Positions 1-6,848 of a DNA stretch of 28,758 bases are shown in pieces (position 1 is the first letter of the stretch; each line of letters starts with the position of its first letter). Under the pieces are notes generated by a model. That model saw only the letters and a program-made list of their open reading frames with translations. It ran no database searches and was not told the origin of the DNA. A program made the translations under genes and the position numbers. The DNA is from an uncultured Bacteroides sp. (lineage in GTDB: Bacteria > Bacteroidota > Bacteroidia > Bacteroidales > Bacteroidaceae): positions 1 through 28,758 of the forward strand of contig CAAEFE010000089.1 of assembly GCA_900755095.1 (NCBI GenBank). Reading direction: 5' to 3'.

Positions 1-26
1 GCAATCGACCACTCTGCCACCTCTCC
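1..26 (-). tRNA. tRNA-Ser, 5' part only (cut by window start)
   Basis: Read on the minus strand, these bases give an acceptor arm beginning GGAGAGG followed by TGGCAGAGTGGTCGATTGC, the usual start and D-arm of a bacterial serine tRNA. The anticodon and variable arm lie outside the window, so the isoacceptor cannot be named. A Bacteroides-type promoter sits about 40 nt upstream, in the right direction, which supports the call. Confidence 0.8.
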
Positions 27-66
27 AAAACTCCTTTATCAGAAGTGCTTTCCGTTGAAAGCGGTG

Positions 67-97
67 CAAAGGTACGAATCATTTTTAAATCTGCAAA
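67..97 (-). promoter_or_regulatory. Bacteroides-type promoter of the tRNA-Ser gene
   Basis: On the minus strand there is TTTG (plus 94-97), a 19-nt spacer, then TACCTTTG (plus 67-74). This matches the known primary sigma factor consensus of Bacteroides, TTTG-N19/21-TAnnTTTG. It reads toward the tRNA-Ser 5' end, leaving a short leader of roughly 30-40 nt. The match is complete at all fixed positions. Confidence 0.8.
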
Positions 98-127
98 CAT
101 TCTGATATTTTTTTCGCGAATTAATCG

Positions 128-135
128 TATTTTTG
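128..135 (+). promoter_or_regulatory. -7 box of the probable mutS2 promoter
   Basis: TATTTTTG fits the TAnnTTTG -7 consensus. No clear TTTG lies 19-21 nt upstream, so the -33 part is weak. If used, transcription starts near 140-143, about 20 nt before the ATG at 160. That argues for the ATG at 160 and against a TTG at 133, which lies inside this box. Confidence 0.5.
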
Positions 136-159
136 CAGTTCATTAGTAAGAACAGAAAT

Positions 160-2661
160 ATGATATACCCTCAAAACTTTGAGCAAAAGATAGGATTCGA
201 CCAGATAAGACAGTTACTAAAAGATAAGTGCCTCAGTACTTTAGGTGAAGAAAGAGTTACAGACATGAACTTTTCCGAGCAACATGAAGAGGTTGAGGAG
301 AAATTAAACCAAGTAACAGAGTTTGTCCGCATCATCCAGGAAGAGGACGGATTTCCCGATCAATTTTTCTTTGATGTCCGTCCTTCGCTAAAACGTGTGC
401 GAATAGAAGGAATGTATTTGGACGAACAAGAATTATTTGATCTACGCCGTTCATTAGAAACCATCCGTGACATTGTACGCTTTCTGCATCGGAATGAAGA
501 TGAAGAAGGAAACAATCCCCCCTACCCCAGCCTGCAACGACTGGCAGGAGATATTGCCGTGTTCCCGCAACTGATAGGAAAAATAGACGGCATCCTTAAC
601 AAATATGGAAAAATCAAGGATAATGCCTCTACCGAATTAGCCCGCATACGTCGCGAACTTGCCAGTACGATGGGAAATATTTCCCGTTCATTAAACAGCA
701 TCCTGCGTAGTGCGCAGTCCGAAGGATACGTGGACAAAGATGTAGCTCCCACCATGCGTGACGGACGTCTGGTGATTCCAGTTGCCCCCGGACTCAAGCG
801 AAAAATCAAAGGTATCGTACACGATGAATCCGCCAGCGGAAAAACTGTGTTTATAGAACCGGCGGAAGTGGTAGAAGCCAACAACCGCATCCGCGAACTC
901 GAAGGTGATGAACGACGTGAGATCATTCGTATCCTTACCGAGTTCTCGAATATCCTTCGTCCATCTATTCCGGAAATTCTTCAATCATACGAATTTCTGG
1001 CAGAGATAGATTTTATCCGTGCGAAAAGTTACTTCGCCATACAGACCAATAGTCTGAAACCCGCCGTAGAGAATGAACAACTACTGGATTGGACGATGGC
1101 CGTGCATCCTTTATTACAACTTTCATTAGCCAAACATGGAAAGAAAGTCGTACCACTGGATATAGAGCTCGATCAAAAACAACGTATCCTTATTATATCC
1201 GGACCGAATGCCGGAGGTAAGTCCGTCTGTTTGAAAACAGTTGGTTTGCTGCAATATATGCTACAATGCGGTATGCTGATTCCCTTGCACGAACGTAGTC
1301 ATGCCGGTATATTCAGCAGCATCTTTATCGATATTGGTGATGAGCAATCTATTGAAGATGATTTGAGTACCTACTCTTCTCACTTGACCAACATGAAAAT
1401 CATGATGAAGAGCTGCAACGAACGGAGCCTCATCCTGATTGACGAGTTCGGTGGAGGTACAGAGCCGCAAATCGGAGGTGCTATTGCCGAAGCCGTACTG
1501 AAACGTTTCAACCAGAAAGGAACATTCGGAGTCATCACTACCCACTACCAGAATCTGAAACATTTTGCTGAAGATCATGAAGGAGTAGTGAACGGAGCCA
1601 TGCTTTACGACCGTCATCTCATGCAAGCACTTTTCCAATTACAAATCGGAAATCCGGGAAGTTCGTTTGCCGTAGAAATTGCACGAAAAATCGGACTACC
1701 GGAAGATGTCATCGCAGATGCTTCGGAAATCGTAGGAAGCGAATATATCAATGCAGACAAATACCTTCAGGACATTGTGCGTGACAAGCGTTACTGGGAA
1801 GGAAAACGTCAAACCATCCGTCAACGGGAAAAGCACATGGAAGAAACCATTGCCCGTTACCAGACAGAAATGGAAGAATTGCAAAAATCCCGGAAAGAGA
1901 TTATCCGGCAAGCAAAAGAAGAAGCGGAACGCATGCTTCAGGAATCCAATGCCCGCATTGAAAATACGATTCGTACAATAAAGGAAGCGCAAGCCGAAAA
2001 GGAAAAGACACGCCAGGCACGTCAGGAACTAACAGACTTCCGTACTTCTCTGGATGCACTGGCATCTAAAGAGCATGAAGAGAAGATTGCAAAAAAAATG
2101 GAGAAACTAAAGGAGAAGCAAGAACGGAAGAAAAACAAGAAGAGCGAACCGAAAGCTGCAGTCTCTTCTCCATCAAGTGCCCCTAAAATAGTGCCGATTG
2201 CAGTAGGAGAAAATGTAAAAATCAAAGGACAGACAAGCATCGGCCAAGTGATGGAAATCAGTGGTAAAAATGCGACTGTTGCTTTTGGAAGCATAAAAAC
2301 GACCGTAAAAATAGACCGTCTGGAACGTACCAATCATACGCCCAAGACGGAAGGAATCGCCAAAAGCACCTTTGTCAGCAGCCAGACACACGATCAGATG
2401 TACGAAAAGAAGCTTAGCTTCAAACAGGACATTGATGTACGTGGAATGCGTGGAGACGAAGCTCTGCAAGCAGTCACCTATTTTATCGATGACGCCATAT
2501 TAGTCGGTATGGACCGTGTACGTATCCTTCACGGCACAGGAACGGGAATACTTCGTACACTTATCCGCCAATATCTAGCTACCGTACCGGGAGTCAGCCA
2601 CTATTCCGACGAACATGTACAGTTTGGCGGTGCCGGAATCACAGTAGTCGATTTTGACTAA
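160..2661 (+). CDS. mutS2: Endonuclease MutS2 (MutS family ATPase with Smr domain)
   Basis: The product is 833 residues from the ATG at 160, a normal length for MutS2. The N-terminal half is the MutS core and clamp-like helical region. The ATPase has a Walker A GPNAGGKS from about residue 348, and DEFGGGTEP marks Walker B and the signature region. A long charged coiled coil follows, roughly residues 530-680. The C-terminal Smr nuclease domain carries DVRGMRG near 757 and LHGTGTG near 790. Family knowledge: MutS2 proteins bind branched or stalled DNA structures and suppress recombination, and in some bacteria act on collided ribosomes through the Smr domain; they are not mismatch-repair MutS. 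An upstream in-frame TTG at 133 is rejected because it overlaps the -7 box. The gene stands alone, divergent from tRNA-Ser. Confidence 0.93.
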   Translation: MIYPQNFEQKIGFDQIRQLLKDKCLSTLGEERVTDMNFSEQHEEVEEKLNQVTEFVRIIQEEDGFPDQFFFDVRPSLKRVRIEGMYLDEQELFDLRRSLETIRDIVRFLHRNEDEEGNNPPYPSLQRLAGDIAVFPQLIGKIDGILNKYGKIKDNASTELARIRRELASTMGNISRSLNSILRSAQSEGYVDKDVAPTMRDGRLVIPVAPGLKRKIKGIVHDESASGKTVFIEPAEVVEANNRIRELEGDERREIIRILTEFSNILRPSIPEILQSYEFLAEIDFIRAKSYFAIQTNSLKPAVENEQLLDWTMAVHPLLQLSLAKHGKKVVPLDIELDQKQRILIISGPNAGGKSVCLKTVGLLQYMLQCGMLIPLHERSHAGIFSSIFIDIGDEQSIEDDLSTYSSHLTNMKIMMKSCNERSLILIDEFGGGTEPQIGGAIAEAVLKRFNQKGTFGVITTHYQNLKHFAEDHEGVVNGAMLYDRHLMQALFQLQIGNPGSSFAVEIARKIGLPEDVIADASEIVGSEYINADKYLQDIVRDKRYWEGKRQTIRQREKHMEETIARYQTEMEELQKSRKEIIRQAKEEAERMLQESNARIENTIRTIKEAQAEKEKTRQARQELTDFRTSLDALASKEHEEKIAKKMEKLKEKQERKKNKKSEPKAAVSSPSSAPKIVPIAVGENVKIKGQTSIGQVMEISGKNATVAFGSIKTTVKIDRLERTNHTPKTEGIAKSTFVSSQTHDQMYEKKLSFKQDIDVRGMRGDEALQAVTYFIDDAILVGMDRVRILHGTGTGILRTLIRQYLATVPGVSHYSDEHVQFGGAGITVVDFD

Positions 2662-2685
2662 CATGTAAACAAAACGTTCAAAGAA

Positions 2686-2716
2686 CTTGTTCTCATTTAG
2701 AAAACCACTACCTTTG
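2686..2716 (+). promoter_or_regulatory. Probable promoter of the corA-like gene, -7 box inside a hairpin
   Basis: CTTG at 2686-2689, a 19-nt spacer and TACCTTTG at 2709-2716 match the Bacteroides promoter consensus with one deviation in the -33 element. The predicted start would fall near 2721, about 27 nt before the ATG at 2748. The -7 box lies at the top of the inverted repeat 2690-2741. Confidence 0.65.
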
Positions 2717-2741
2717 TTACAGTGGTTTTCTAAAACGAGAA
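2690..2741. terminator. Long inverted repeat between mutS2 and corA: terminator and/or operator
   Basis: The left arm 2690-2709 and the right arm 2721-2741 pair over about 20 positions with a single interruption, around an 11-nt loop. It begins about 30 nt after the mutS2 stop, so it could end mutS2 transcription, but the right arm is not followed by a clean T run. Because the loop contains the corA -7 box, it may also bind a regulator. Which role applies cannot be told from the sequence. Confidence 0.55.
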
Positions 2742-2747
2742 TAAAGC

Positions 2748-3800
2748 ATGAAGAATAATCTGTTAAGCGAAAAGCTTATTTATACAGGAGAAAGTCTTAC
2801 TCCTACCCATTTACATCTTTGTACTTACAATGCTACCGAGATGCAGGAAAGTTCTAGTGATACTTTTCAAGCCATCAAAGGTACGCTGAACAACGATCAA
2901 ATCAACTGGCTACAGATACACGGAATGAAAAACACAGAAACTATCCGGGAAATTTGCAGCCATTTCGAAATAGACTTCCTTGTCTTACAAGATATATTGA
3001 ATGCGAATCATCCGACTAAGATAGAAGAACATGATAAATACATTGTCCTGATCTTAAAGATATTCTATCCGAACGAACATAAAGAAGAAAATGAACTGGA
3101 CGAACTGCTCCAACAGCAAGTCTGCCTTATCATAGGAAATAATTATGTACTGACTTTCCTCGAAAAAGAAACTGATTTCTTTGATGATGTCAGTTCTGCC
3201 TTGCGTAATGATGTTCTGAAGATACGCAGCCGTCAAACAGATTATCTACTTAGCGTACTGCTCAACAGCGTGATGGGAAACTACATTTCAACCATCTCTT
3301 CCATCGATGACGCACTCGAAGATTTGGAAGAAGAATTGCTAACCATCACCAGCGGAGACGACATCGGTATCCAGATTCAAGCATTACGACGCCAATATAT
3401 GCTAATGAAAAAAGCAATCCTCCCCTTAAAAGAACAATATATAAAGCTATTGCGAGCAGAAAACCTGCTCATCCATAAAGTGAACCGCGCCTTTTTTAAT
3501 GATGTAAACGACCACTTGCAATTTGTATTACAAACCATCGAAATCTGCCGGGAAACCCTTTCTTCATTAGTCGATCTATACATCTCCAACAATGACTTAC
3601 GAATGAACGATATCATGAAGAGGCTGACCATCGTATCCACTATTTTCATCCCTTTGACATTTCTGGTCGGAGTATGGGGAATGAATTACAAATGGATGCC
3701 GGAACTGGAATGGCAGTACGGGTATTTATTTGCCTGGATTATAATGGCAATTATCGGTATTATTGTATATTTGTACTTCAGAAAAAAGAAATGGTATTAA
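2748..3800 (+). CDS. corA: CorA-family magnesium/divalent metal channel
   Basis: The product has 350 residues, typical for CorA. A large N-terminal cytosolic domain with acidic and helical segments is followed by two C-terminal transmembrane helices. The signature GMN (residues 311-313, within GVWGMNYKWMPEL) closes the first helix, and the second ends in a basic tail (FRKKKWY). The family forms homopentameric inner-membrane channels that import Mg2+ and sometimes Co2+ or Ni2+. Transport specificity cannot be read from sequence. The gene has its own promoter-like element inside the preceding inverted repeat. The following sdaA gene starts 19 nt after its stop, so the two may be cotranscribed. 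The symbol is given by family. Confidence 0.88.
   Translation: MKNNLLSEKLIYTGESLTPTHLHLCTYNATEMQESSSDTFQAIKGTLNNDQINWLQIHGMKNTETIREICSHFEIDFLVLQDILNANHPTKIEEHDKYIVLILKIFYPNEHKEENELDELLQQQVCLIIGNNYVLTFLEKETDFFDDVSSALRNDVLKIRSRQTDYLLSVLLNSVMGNYISTISSIDDALEDLEEELLTITSGDDIGIQIQALRRQYMLMKKAILPLKEQYIKLLRAENLLIHKVNRAFFNDVNDHLQFVLQTIEICRETLSSLVDLYISNNDLRMNDIMKRLTIVSTIFIPLTFLVGVWGMNYKWMPELEWQYGYLFAWIIMAIIGIIVYLYFRKKKWY
3766..3773 (+). promoter_or_regulatory. Possible -7 box for sdaA inside the end of corA
   Basis: TATATTTG fits TAnnTTTG and lies 47 nt before the sdaA ATG. No TTTG is found at the expected -33 distance, and such 8-mers occur by chance in AT-rich DNA. It would let sdaA be expressed independently of corA. 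Confidence 0.25.
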
Positions 3801-3819
3801 CAAAAACACATCATTAGTC

Positions 3820-5028
3820 ATGAAATCAATTAAAGAGCTATACAGAATAGGTACAGGACCTTCCAGTAGCCACACAATGGGACCACGCAAAGCTGCCGAA
3901 ATGTTTCTGGAACGTCATCCGGATGCCGCATCTTTTAAAGTAACCCTTTACGGCAGTTTAGCAGCTACAGGCAAAGGACACATGACGGATGTAGCTATTA
4001 TAGACACTTTACAACCCATCGCTCCGGTAGAAATTGTATGGCAGCCCAAAGTCTTCCTACCGTTCCATCCCAACGGAATGACATTTGCAGCTCTGGACAG
4101 TAATGATAAAGTGCAGGAAAACTGGACTGTTTACAGTATTGGCGGCGGTGCACTAGCAGAAAATAATGATAATCCGACCATCGAAAGTCCGGATGTATAT
4201 GACATGGAAAACATGACCGAAATACTTCAATGGTGTGAAGATACCGGAAAAAGTTATTGGGAATACGTGAAGGAATGTGAGGAAGAAGATATATGGGATT
4301 ATCTGGCTGAAGTGTGGGCCACCATGAAAGATGCCATTCACCGTGGACTGGAAGCGGAAGGAGTACTTCCCGGCCCACTAAACCTTAGACGAAAAGCTTC
4401 TACCTATTATATACGTGCTACCGGATATAAACAATCCCTCCAATCAAGAGGACTTGTTTTTTCTTATGCTTTGGCAGTAAGTGAAGAAAATGCTTCCGGT
4501 GGAAAAATAGTCACTGCCCCTACCTGTGGTTCCTGTGGAGTCATGCCTGCCGTCCTTTATCATCTTCAAAAAAGTCGTGACTTTAGCGATATGCGCATTT
4601 TGCGTGCGCTAGCCACTGCCGGTTTGTTTGGTAATATAGTCAAATTCAACGCATCCATTTCCGGAGCAGAAGTAGGTTGCCAAGGAGAAGTCGGTGTTGC
4701 CTGCGCAATGGCTTCGGCTGCCGCCAATCAATTGTTCGGAGGCAGTCCTGCACAAATTGAGTATGCAGCAGAAATGGGTTTGGAACACCATCTGGGAATG
4801 ACTTGCGACCCCGTATGCGGATTGGTACAAATTCCCTGCATCGAACGAAATGCATACGCTGCTGCACGTGCGCTGGATGCTAATCTTTATTCAGCTTTCA
4901 CCGATGGTATGCACCGTGTCTCTTTCGACAAAGTAGTACAAGTAATGAAACAAACCGGACACGACCTTCCATCACTTTACAAAGAAACAAGTGAAGGAGG
5001 ATTAGCCAAGGATTACAAACAAATGTAG
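3820..5028 (+). CDS. sdaA: L-serine ammonia-lyase (iron-sulphur L-serine dehydratase, single chain)
   Basis: The ATG at 3820 gives 402 residues; an upstream in-frame extension to 3763 runs into corA and is not needed. The N-terminus (SIKELYRIGTGPSSSHTMGP) is the standard start of one-chain SdaA proteins, with beta and alpha parts fused. The enzyme deaminates L-serine to pyruvate and ammonia using an oxygen-sensitive 4Fe-4S cluster. Probable cluster ligands are Cys287 (GCQGEVG), Cys329 (MTCDPV) and Cys340 (IPCIERN). Their spacings of 42 and 11 equal those I recall for the structurally known Legionella enzyme. The C-terminus (DYKQM) lacks the terminal Cys that in that enzyme provides the fourth ligand. 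Cys236 and Cys239 (TCGSCG) are extra cysteines near the active region. A strong hairpin ends the gene. Confidence 0.93.
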   Translation: MKSIKELYRIGTGPSSSHTMGPRKAAEMFLERHPDAASFKVTLYGSLAATGKGHMTDVAIIDTLQPIAPVEIVWQPKVFLPFHPNGMTFAALDSNDKVQENWTVYSIGGGALAENNDNPTIESPDVYDMENMTEILQWCEDTGKSYWEYVKECEEEDIWDYLAEVWATMKDAIHRGLEAEGVLPGPLNLRRKASTYYIRATGYKQSLQSRGLVFSYALAVSEENASGGKIVTAPTCGSCGVMPAVLYHLQKSRDFSDMRILRALATAGLFGNIVKFNASISGAEVGCQGEVGVACAMASAAANQLFGGSPAQIEYAAEMGLEHHLGMTCDPVCGLVQIPCIERNAYAAARALDANLYSAFTDGMHRVSFDKVVQVMKQTGHDLPSLYKETSEGGLAKDYKQM

Positions 5029-5034
5029 TTATAA

Positions 5035-5081
5035 AATCAAAACGGACTATTCTTTCTATAGAAATAGTCCGTTTTGATTTT
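5035..5081. terminator. Bidirectional rho-independent terminator
   Basis: Arms 5035-5051 and 5063-5079 are perfectly complementary over 17 bp around an 11-nt loop, followed by a short T-rich tail on the plus strand (ATTTTTAT) and on the minus strand (GATTTTAT). It lies between the converging sdaA and the minus-strand lipoprotein gene and can serve both. Confidence 0.85.
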
Positions 5082-5093
5082 TATGATTAAAAG

Positions 5094-5594
5094 CTATTCA
5101 GTTGGCGGCCAATTCGTATCATCTCCATTACTGATATCCTTCTCATGTATCAATCCACCTTCCTGTGTGAAATAAAGCGAGTAACGTTGGCTACCTTGTT
5201 TCACCTGAATCACTGATTCCATCGGGTTTTGTGGAAATGTCAATACATATACATCTGTCACTACCCACGCGTTATATTTAGAATCTATAAAAGCCGTATA
5301 AACAGCCGGTACTAGCTGATCAATGCTATTCAATTCATTTTCCGTCATCACCCAGTTGGCATTAGCATCAAACCAGACATCCAGTTCATCACCGGTCACC
5401 CAACAGTCAGCTACATAATAGGCACCTTTCATCTCCCATTCTACATTCTGGGCAGCCGGATATACCTGCTTTAAAGCTTCTGTAATATTACTGGGCGGAA
5501 TAAAAGTATCATCATCGTCATTATCACATGCGCCAAACGAAAGAGCAGTCATCATCAATACCACTGCCCAAGCGCTAAACTTAAATCTCCACAT
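5094..5594 (-). CDS. PepSY-like lipoprotein
   Basis: The product has 166 residues. The N-terminus is a lipoprotein signal: a basic start, a hydrophobic stretch and a lipobox LSFGAC with Cys23, followed by an acidic run (DNDDDD) that could serve as a surface-export-like signal in Bacteroidetes. Two similar segments follow (ALKQVYPAAQNVEWEMKGAYYVADC and a later AFIDSKYNAWVVTDVYVL region). This fits the PepSY-like (DUF2874) family of small periplasmic or surface proteins common in Bacteroides, whose biochemical role is unknown. It lies 41 nt downstream of another gene of the same family and is probably cotranscribed with it. Confidence 0.7.
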   Translation of the reverse strand: MWRFKFSAWAVVLMMTALSFGACDNDDDDTFIPPSNITEALKQVYPAAQNVEWEMKGAYYVADCWVTGDELDVWFDANANWVMTENELNSIDQLVPAVYTAFIDSKYNAWVVTDVYVLTFPQNPMESVIQVKQGSQRYSLYFTQEGGLIHEKDISNGDDTNWPPTE

Positions 5595-5635
5595 AGCTAT
5601 CTTCTTGTTTAGGTCTATTTATCACAAATCTTTAG

Positions 5636-6082
5636 TTAATCATCAGCCTTGATAAACTTTCCCTTCTTATCAAATTTGAAAGAAAGTCCGGTAGACAATT
5701 CTATTTCATATCCTTTGCGGTCACGTTCGACTTTGATCACTCCTTCGTTCACAAAATTATGAGACTTCAAATAATTGACAGCAAATCCCGGAATAATACT
5801 AACAGGAACAATCTGTCCTTTCTTTGCACTTACCTCTTCCCAGTTGCCCTTACTGTCAAAATCAATTTCCGTGCCATCCATCAATACCACTTCATACTTG
5901 GTAGACTCCATCATATCTTTATCAATCTTGATATGAGCAATCTGTGGTTTTGCAAAATTACCATTAATAAAATTACGTGCCGGAAGCGGTAACTGATTCA
6001 TGTCTTTGGTTATCACATCTTTTGCAAATGAAAACTGTACGGCTACAATAGCCAACACAAGTAAAGATAGAATTTTCTTCAT
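5636..6082 (-). CDS. Exported PepSY-like (DUF2874-type) protein
   Basis: The ATG at 6082 gives 148 residues with a clear signal peptide ([20 protein letters not shown], cleavage after FA). An earlier in-frame start at 6124 would put a charged extension before the signal and is rejected. The mature part has two repeated units of the form [23 protein letters not shown] and [19 protein letters not shown] with beta-strand-rich segments ([28 protein letters not shown]), the hallmark of the PepSY-like periplasmic family. Function is unknown. It is the first gene of a two-gene minus-strand unit with the lipoprotein downstream. No convincing promoter was found upstream. Confidence 0.75.
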   Translation of the reverse strand: MKKILSLLVLAIVAVQFSFAKDVITKDMNQLPLPARNFINGNFAKPQIAHIKIDKDMMESTKYEVVLMDGTEIDFDSKGNWEEVSAKKGQIVPVSIIPGFAVNYLKSHNFVNEGVIKVERDRKGYEIELSTGLSFKFDKKGKFIKADD

Positions 6083-6210
6083 AATCGTTATTCTTTTAGC
6101 GTTAATACTATACTTTCGTTTCATACAGCAAATAACGATACAGATTCTGGAAAGATTTAGGAATCATGCAAGTTTGCTCTTTTTTTTGTATTCTTTAACC
6201 ATCTAAAAAA
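6083..6210. other. Spacer upstream of the PepSY-like pair
   Basis: AT-rich, no open frame and no clear promoter. Positions 6181-6188 are an uninterrupted T run. The A-rich stretch 6205-6211 forms, on the minus strand, the U tract after the last hairpin of the neighbouring structured repeat. Confidence 0.5.
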
Positions 6211-6212
6211 AT

Positions 6213-6375
6213 AATATACCAACGATCCTCACAGACAGTTGGTATATTTCACATATAGATACATATCAGTTTTTAAACCAATATGAGGGCTAAGTTAGAA
6301 ATATACCGCTGTACGATTTCTAACCTGCAAAATGTAGGGATTTCATGAGTTTATCATGAATCTAGGGACCTACAT
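6213..6375 (-). ncRNA. Structured RNA element, copy 1 of a tandem pair
   Basis: Three hairpins can be drawn. Stem A pairs 6213-6223 with 6238-6248 (11 bp, 14-nt loop). Stem B pairs 6294-6302 with 6316-6324 (9 bp). Stem C pairs 6332-6338 with 6369-6375 and encloses an inner stem TCATGA/TCATGA. A weaker hairpin lies near 6262-6284. Strand is inferred: the pair 6303/6314 is A.C on plus but a G.U wobble on minus, and on minus stem A is followed by a run of seven U (plus 6205-6211), forming a terminator. No reading frame is plausible. I do not recognise the family; known Bacteroides small-RNA families would need to be checked. Confidence 0.6.
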
Positions 6376-6410
6376 ATTCTTTTATAATTATAGTTTGTGA
6401 TTCATTTTAA

Positions 6411-6567
6411 ATATCAACGATCTTCACAGACAGTTGATATAGTGGGAAATTCACATCGGCTTTAACCTCCGATGTCGGGCGTAGATTAGAAATGTACCGT
6501 CGTACGATTTCCAATCCACAATGTAGGAGAATCATGCTTTTTACAACATGAAGCTAGGGACCTACAT
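6411..6567 (-). ncRNA. Structured RNA element, copy 2 of a tandem pair
   Basis: Same order of hairpins as copy 1. Stem A: 6411-6418 with 6433-6440. Extra hairpin: 6453-6459 with 6469-6475 (7 bp). Stem B: 6484-6493 with 6507-6516, with a further GTAC/GTAC step inside. Stem C: 6521-6527 with 6561-6567. The stem A loop (GATCTTCACAGACA) differs from copy 1 at one base, and a C-G pair of copy 1 is a T-A pair here, a compensatory change. The pair 6488/6512 is A.C on plus and G.U on minus, favouring minus transcription. Against that, stem C is followed on plus by seven T (6567-6573), a terminator in the opposite sense, so the strand is not certain. Confidence 0.6.
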
Positions 6568-6570
6568 TTT

Positions 6571-6848
6571 TTTCATCTCACATACAAAACACTCACGTGT
6601 TTATTACATCTCAACATATTCAACATTTATTATATACCCAATTTATTTTTGTTCATTATATTATTTATTCTATCCACTTACTATCTTCAGTATGATATTT
6701 CATCACTCCTACCCATTTTATCATACAAGCCTCGATAAAATTATAAAGAGACATTTTACCCATTAAAGAAAGCTCTTGTAGCCTGAACAAATCGTTTTAT
6801 CATACATATTATATTAGCACTAGCTAACTAATATTCTATTGGAAGATA
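6571..6848. other. AT-rich non-coding stretch downstream of the polysaccharide operon
   Basis: Very AT-rich with many T and A runs. The only open frame (from 6548, 72 residues) overlaps the structured repeat and is low complexity. A small 5-bp hairpin lies near 6818-6831 (TTAGC/GCTAA on minus), possibly related to the end of the leftward operon, but no convincing terminator is seen. Confidence 0.5.

Larger units (their letters stand above)
6213..6567. repeat. Diverged tandem duplication, offset about 192 nt
   Basis: Two units of about 160 nt are aligned end to end with roughly 35 nt between them. The most similar blocks are the stem A loop, stem B, the TAGGGACCTACAT end and GGGC before stem B. 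The part between stems A and B is nearly unrelated in sequence but can fold in both. Confidence 0.85.

Noticed and set aside
133..159. TTG start giving MutS2 nine extra residues
   Set aside because: The TTG lies in the -7 box and would precede the transcription start; the ATG at 160 matches family N-termini.
522..926. 134-codon minus-strand frame inside mutS2
   Set aside because: Arg/Ser/Leu-rich antisense shadow of the MutS2 frame with no family features.
3998..4378. 126-codon minus-strand frame inside sdaA
   Set aside because: Antisense to a strongly conserved enzyme and lacking any recognisable motif.
6213..6567. CRISPR array or insertion-sequence remnant
   Set aside because: Only two long diverged copies, no short identical repeats with unique spacers, no terminal inverted repeats and no transposase fragment.
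6548..6766. Open frame of 72 codons on the plus strand
   Set aside because: Low-complexity, Tyr/Ile/Phe-rich translation of an AT-rich spacer that begins inside the structured repeat; no family resemblance.
6571..6848. Invertible promoter of the type controlling Bacteroides capsule loci
   Set aside because: No pair of matching inverted repeats flanking a promoter was found, and this region is downstream of the operon, not upstream.
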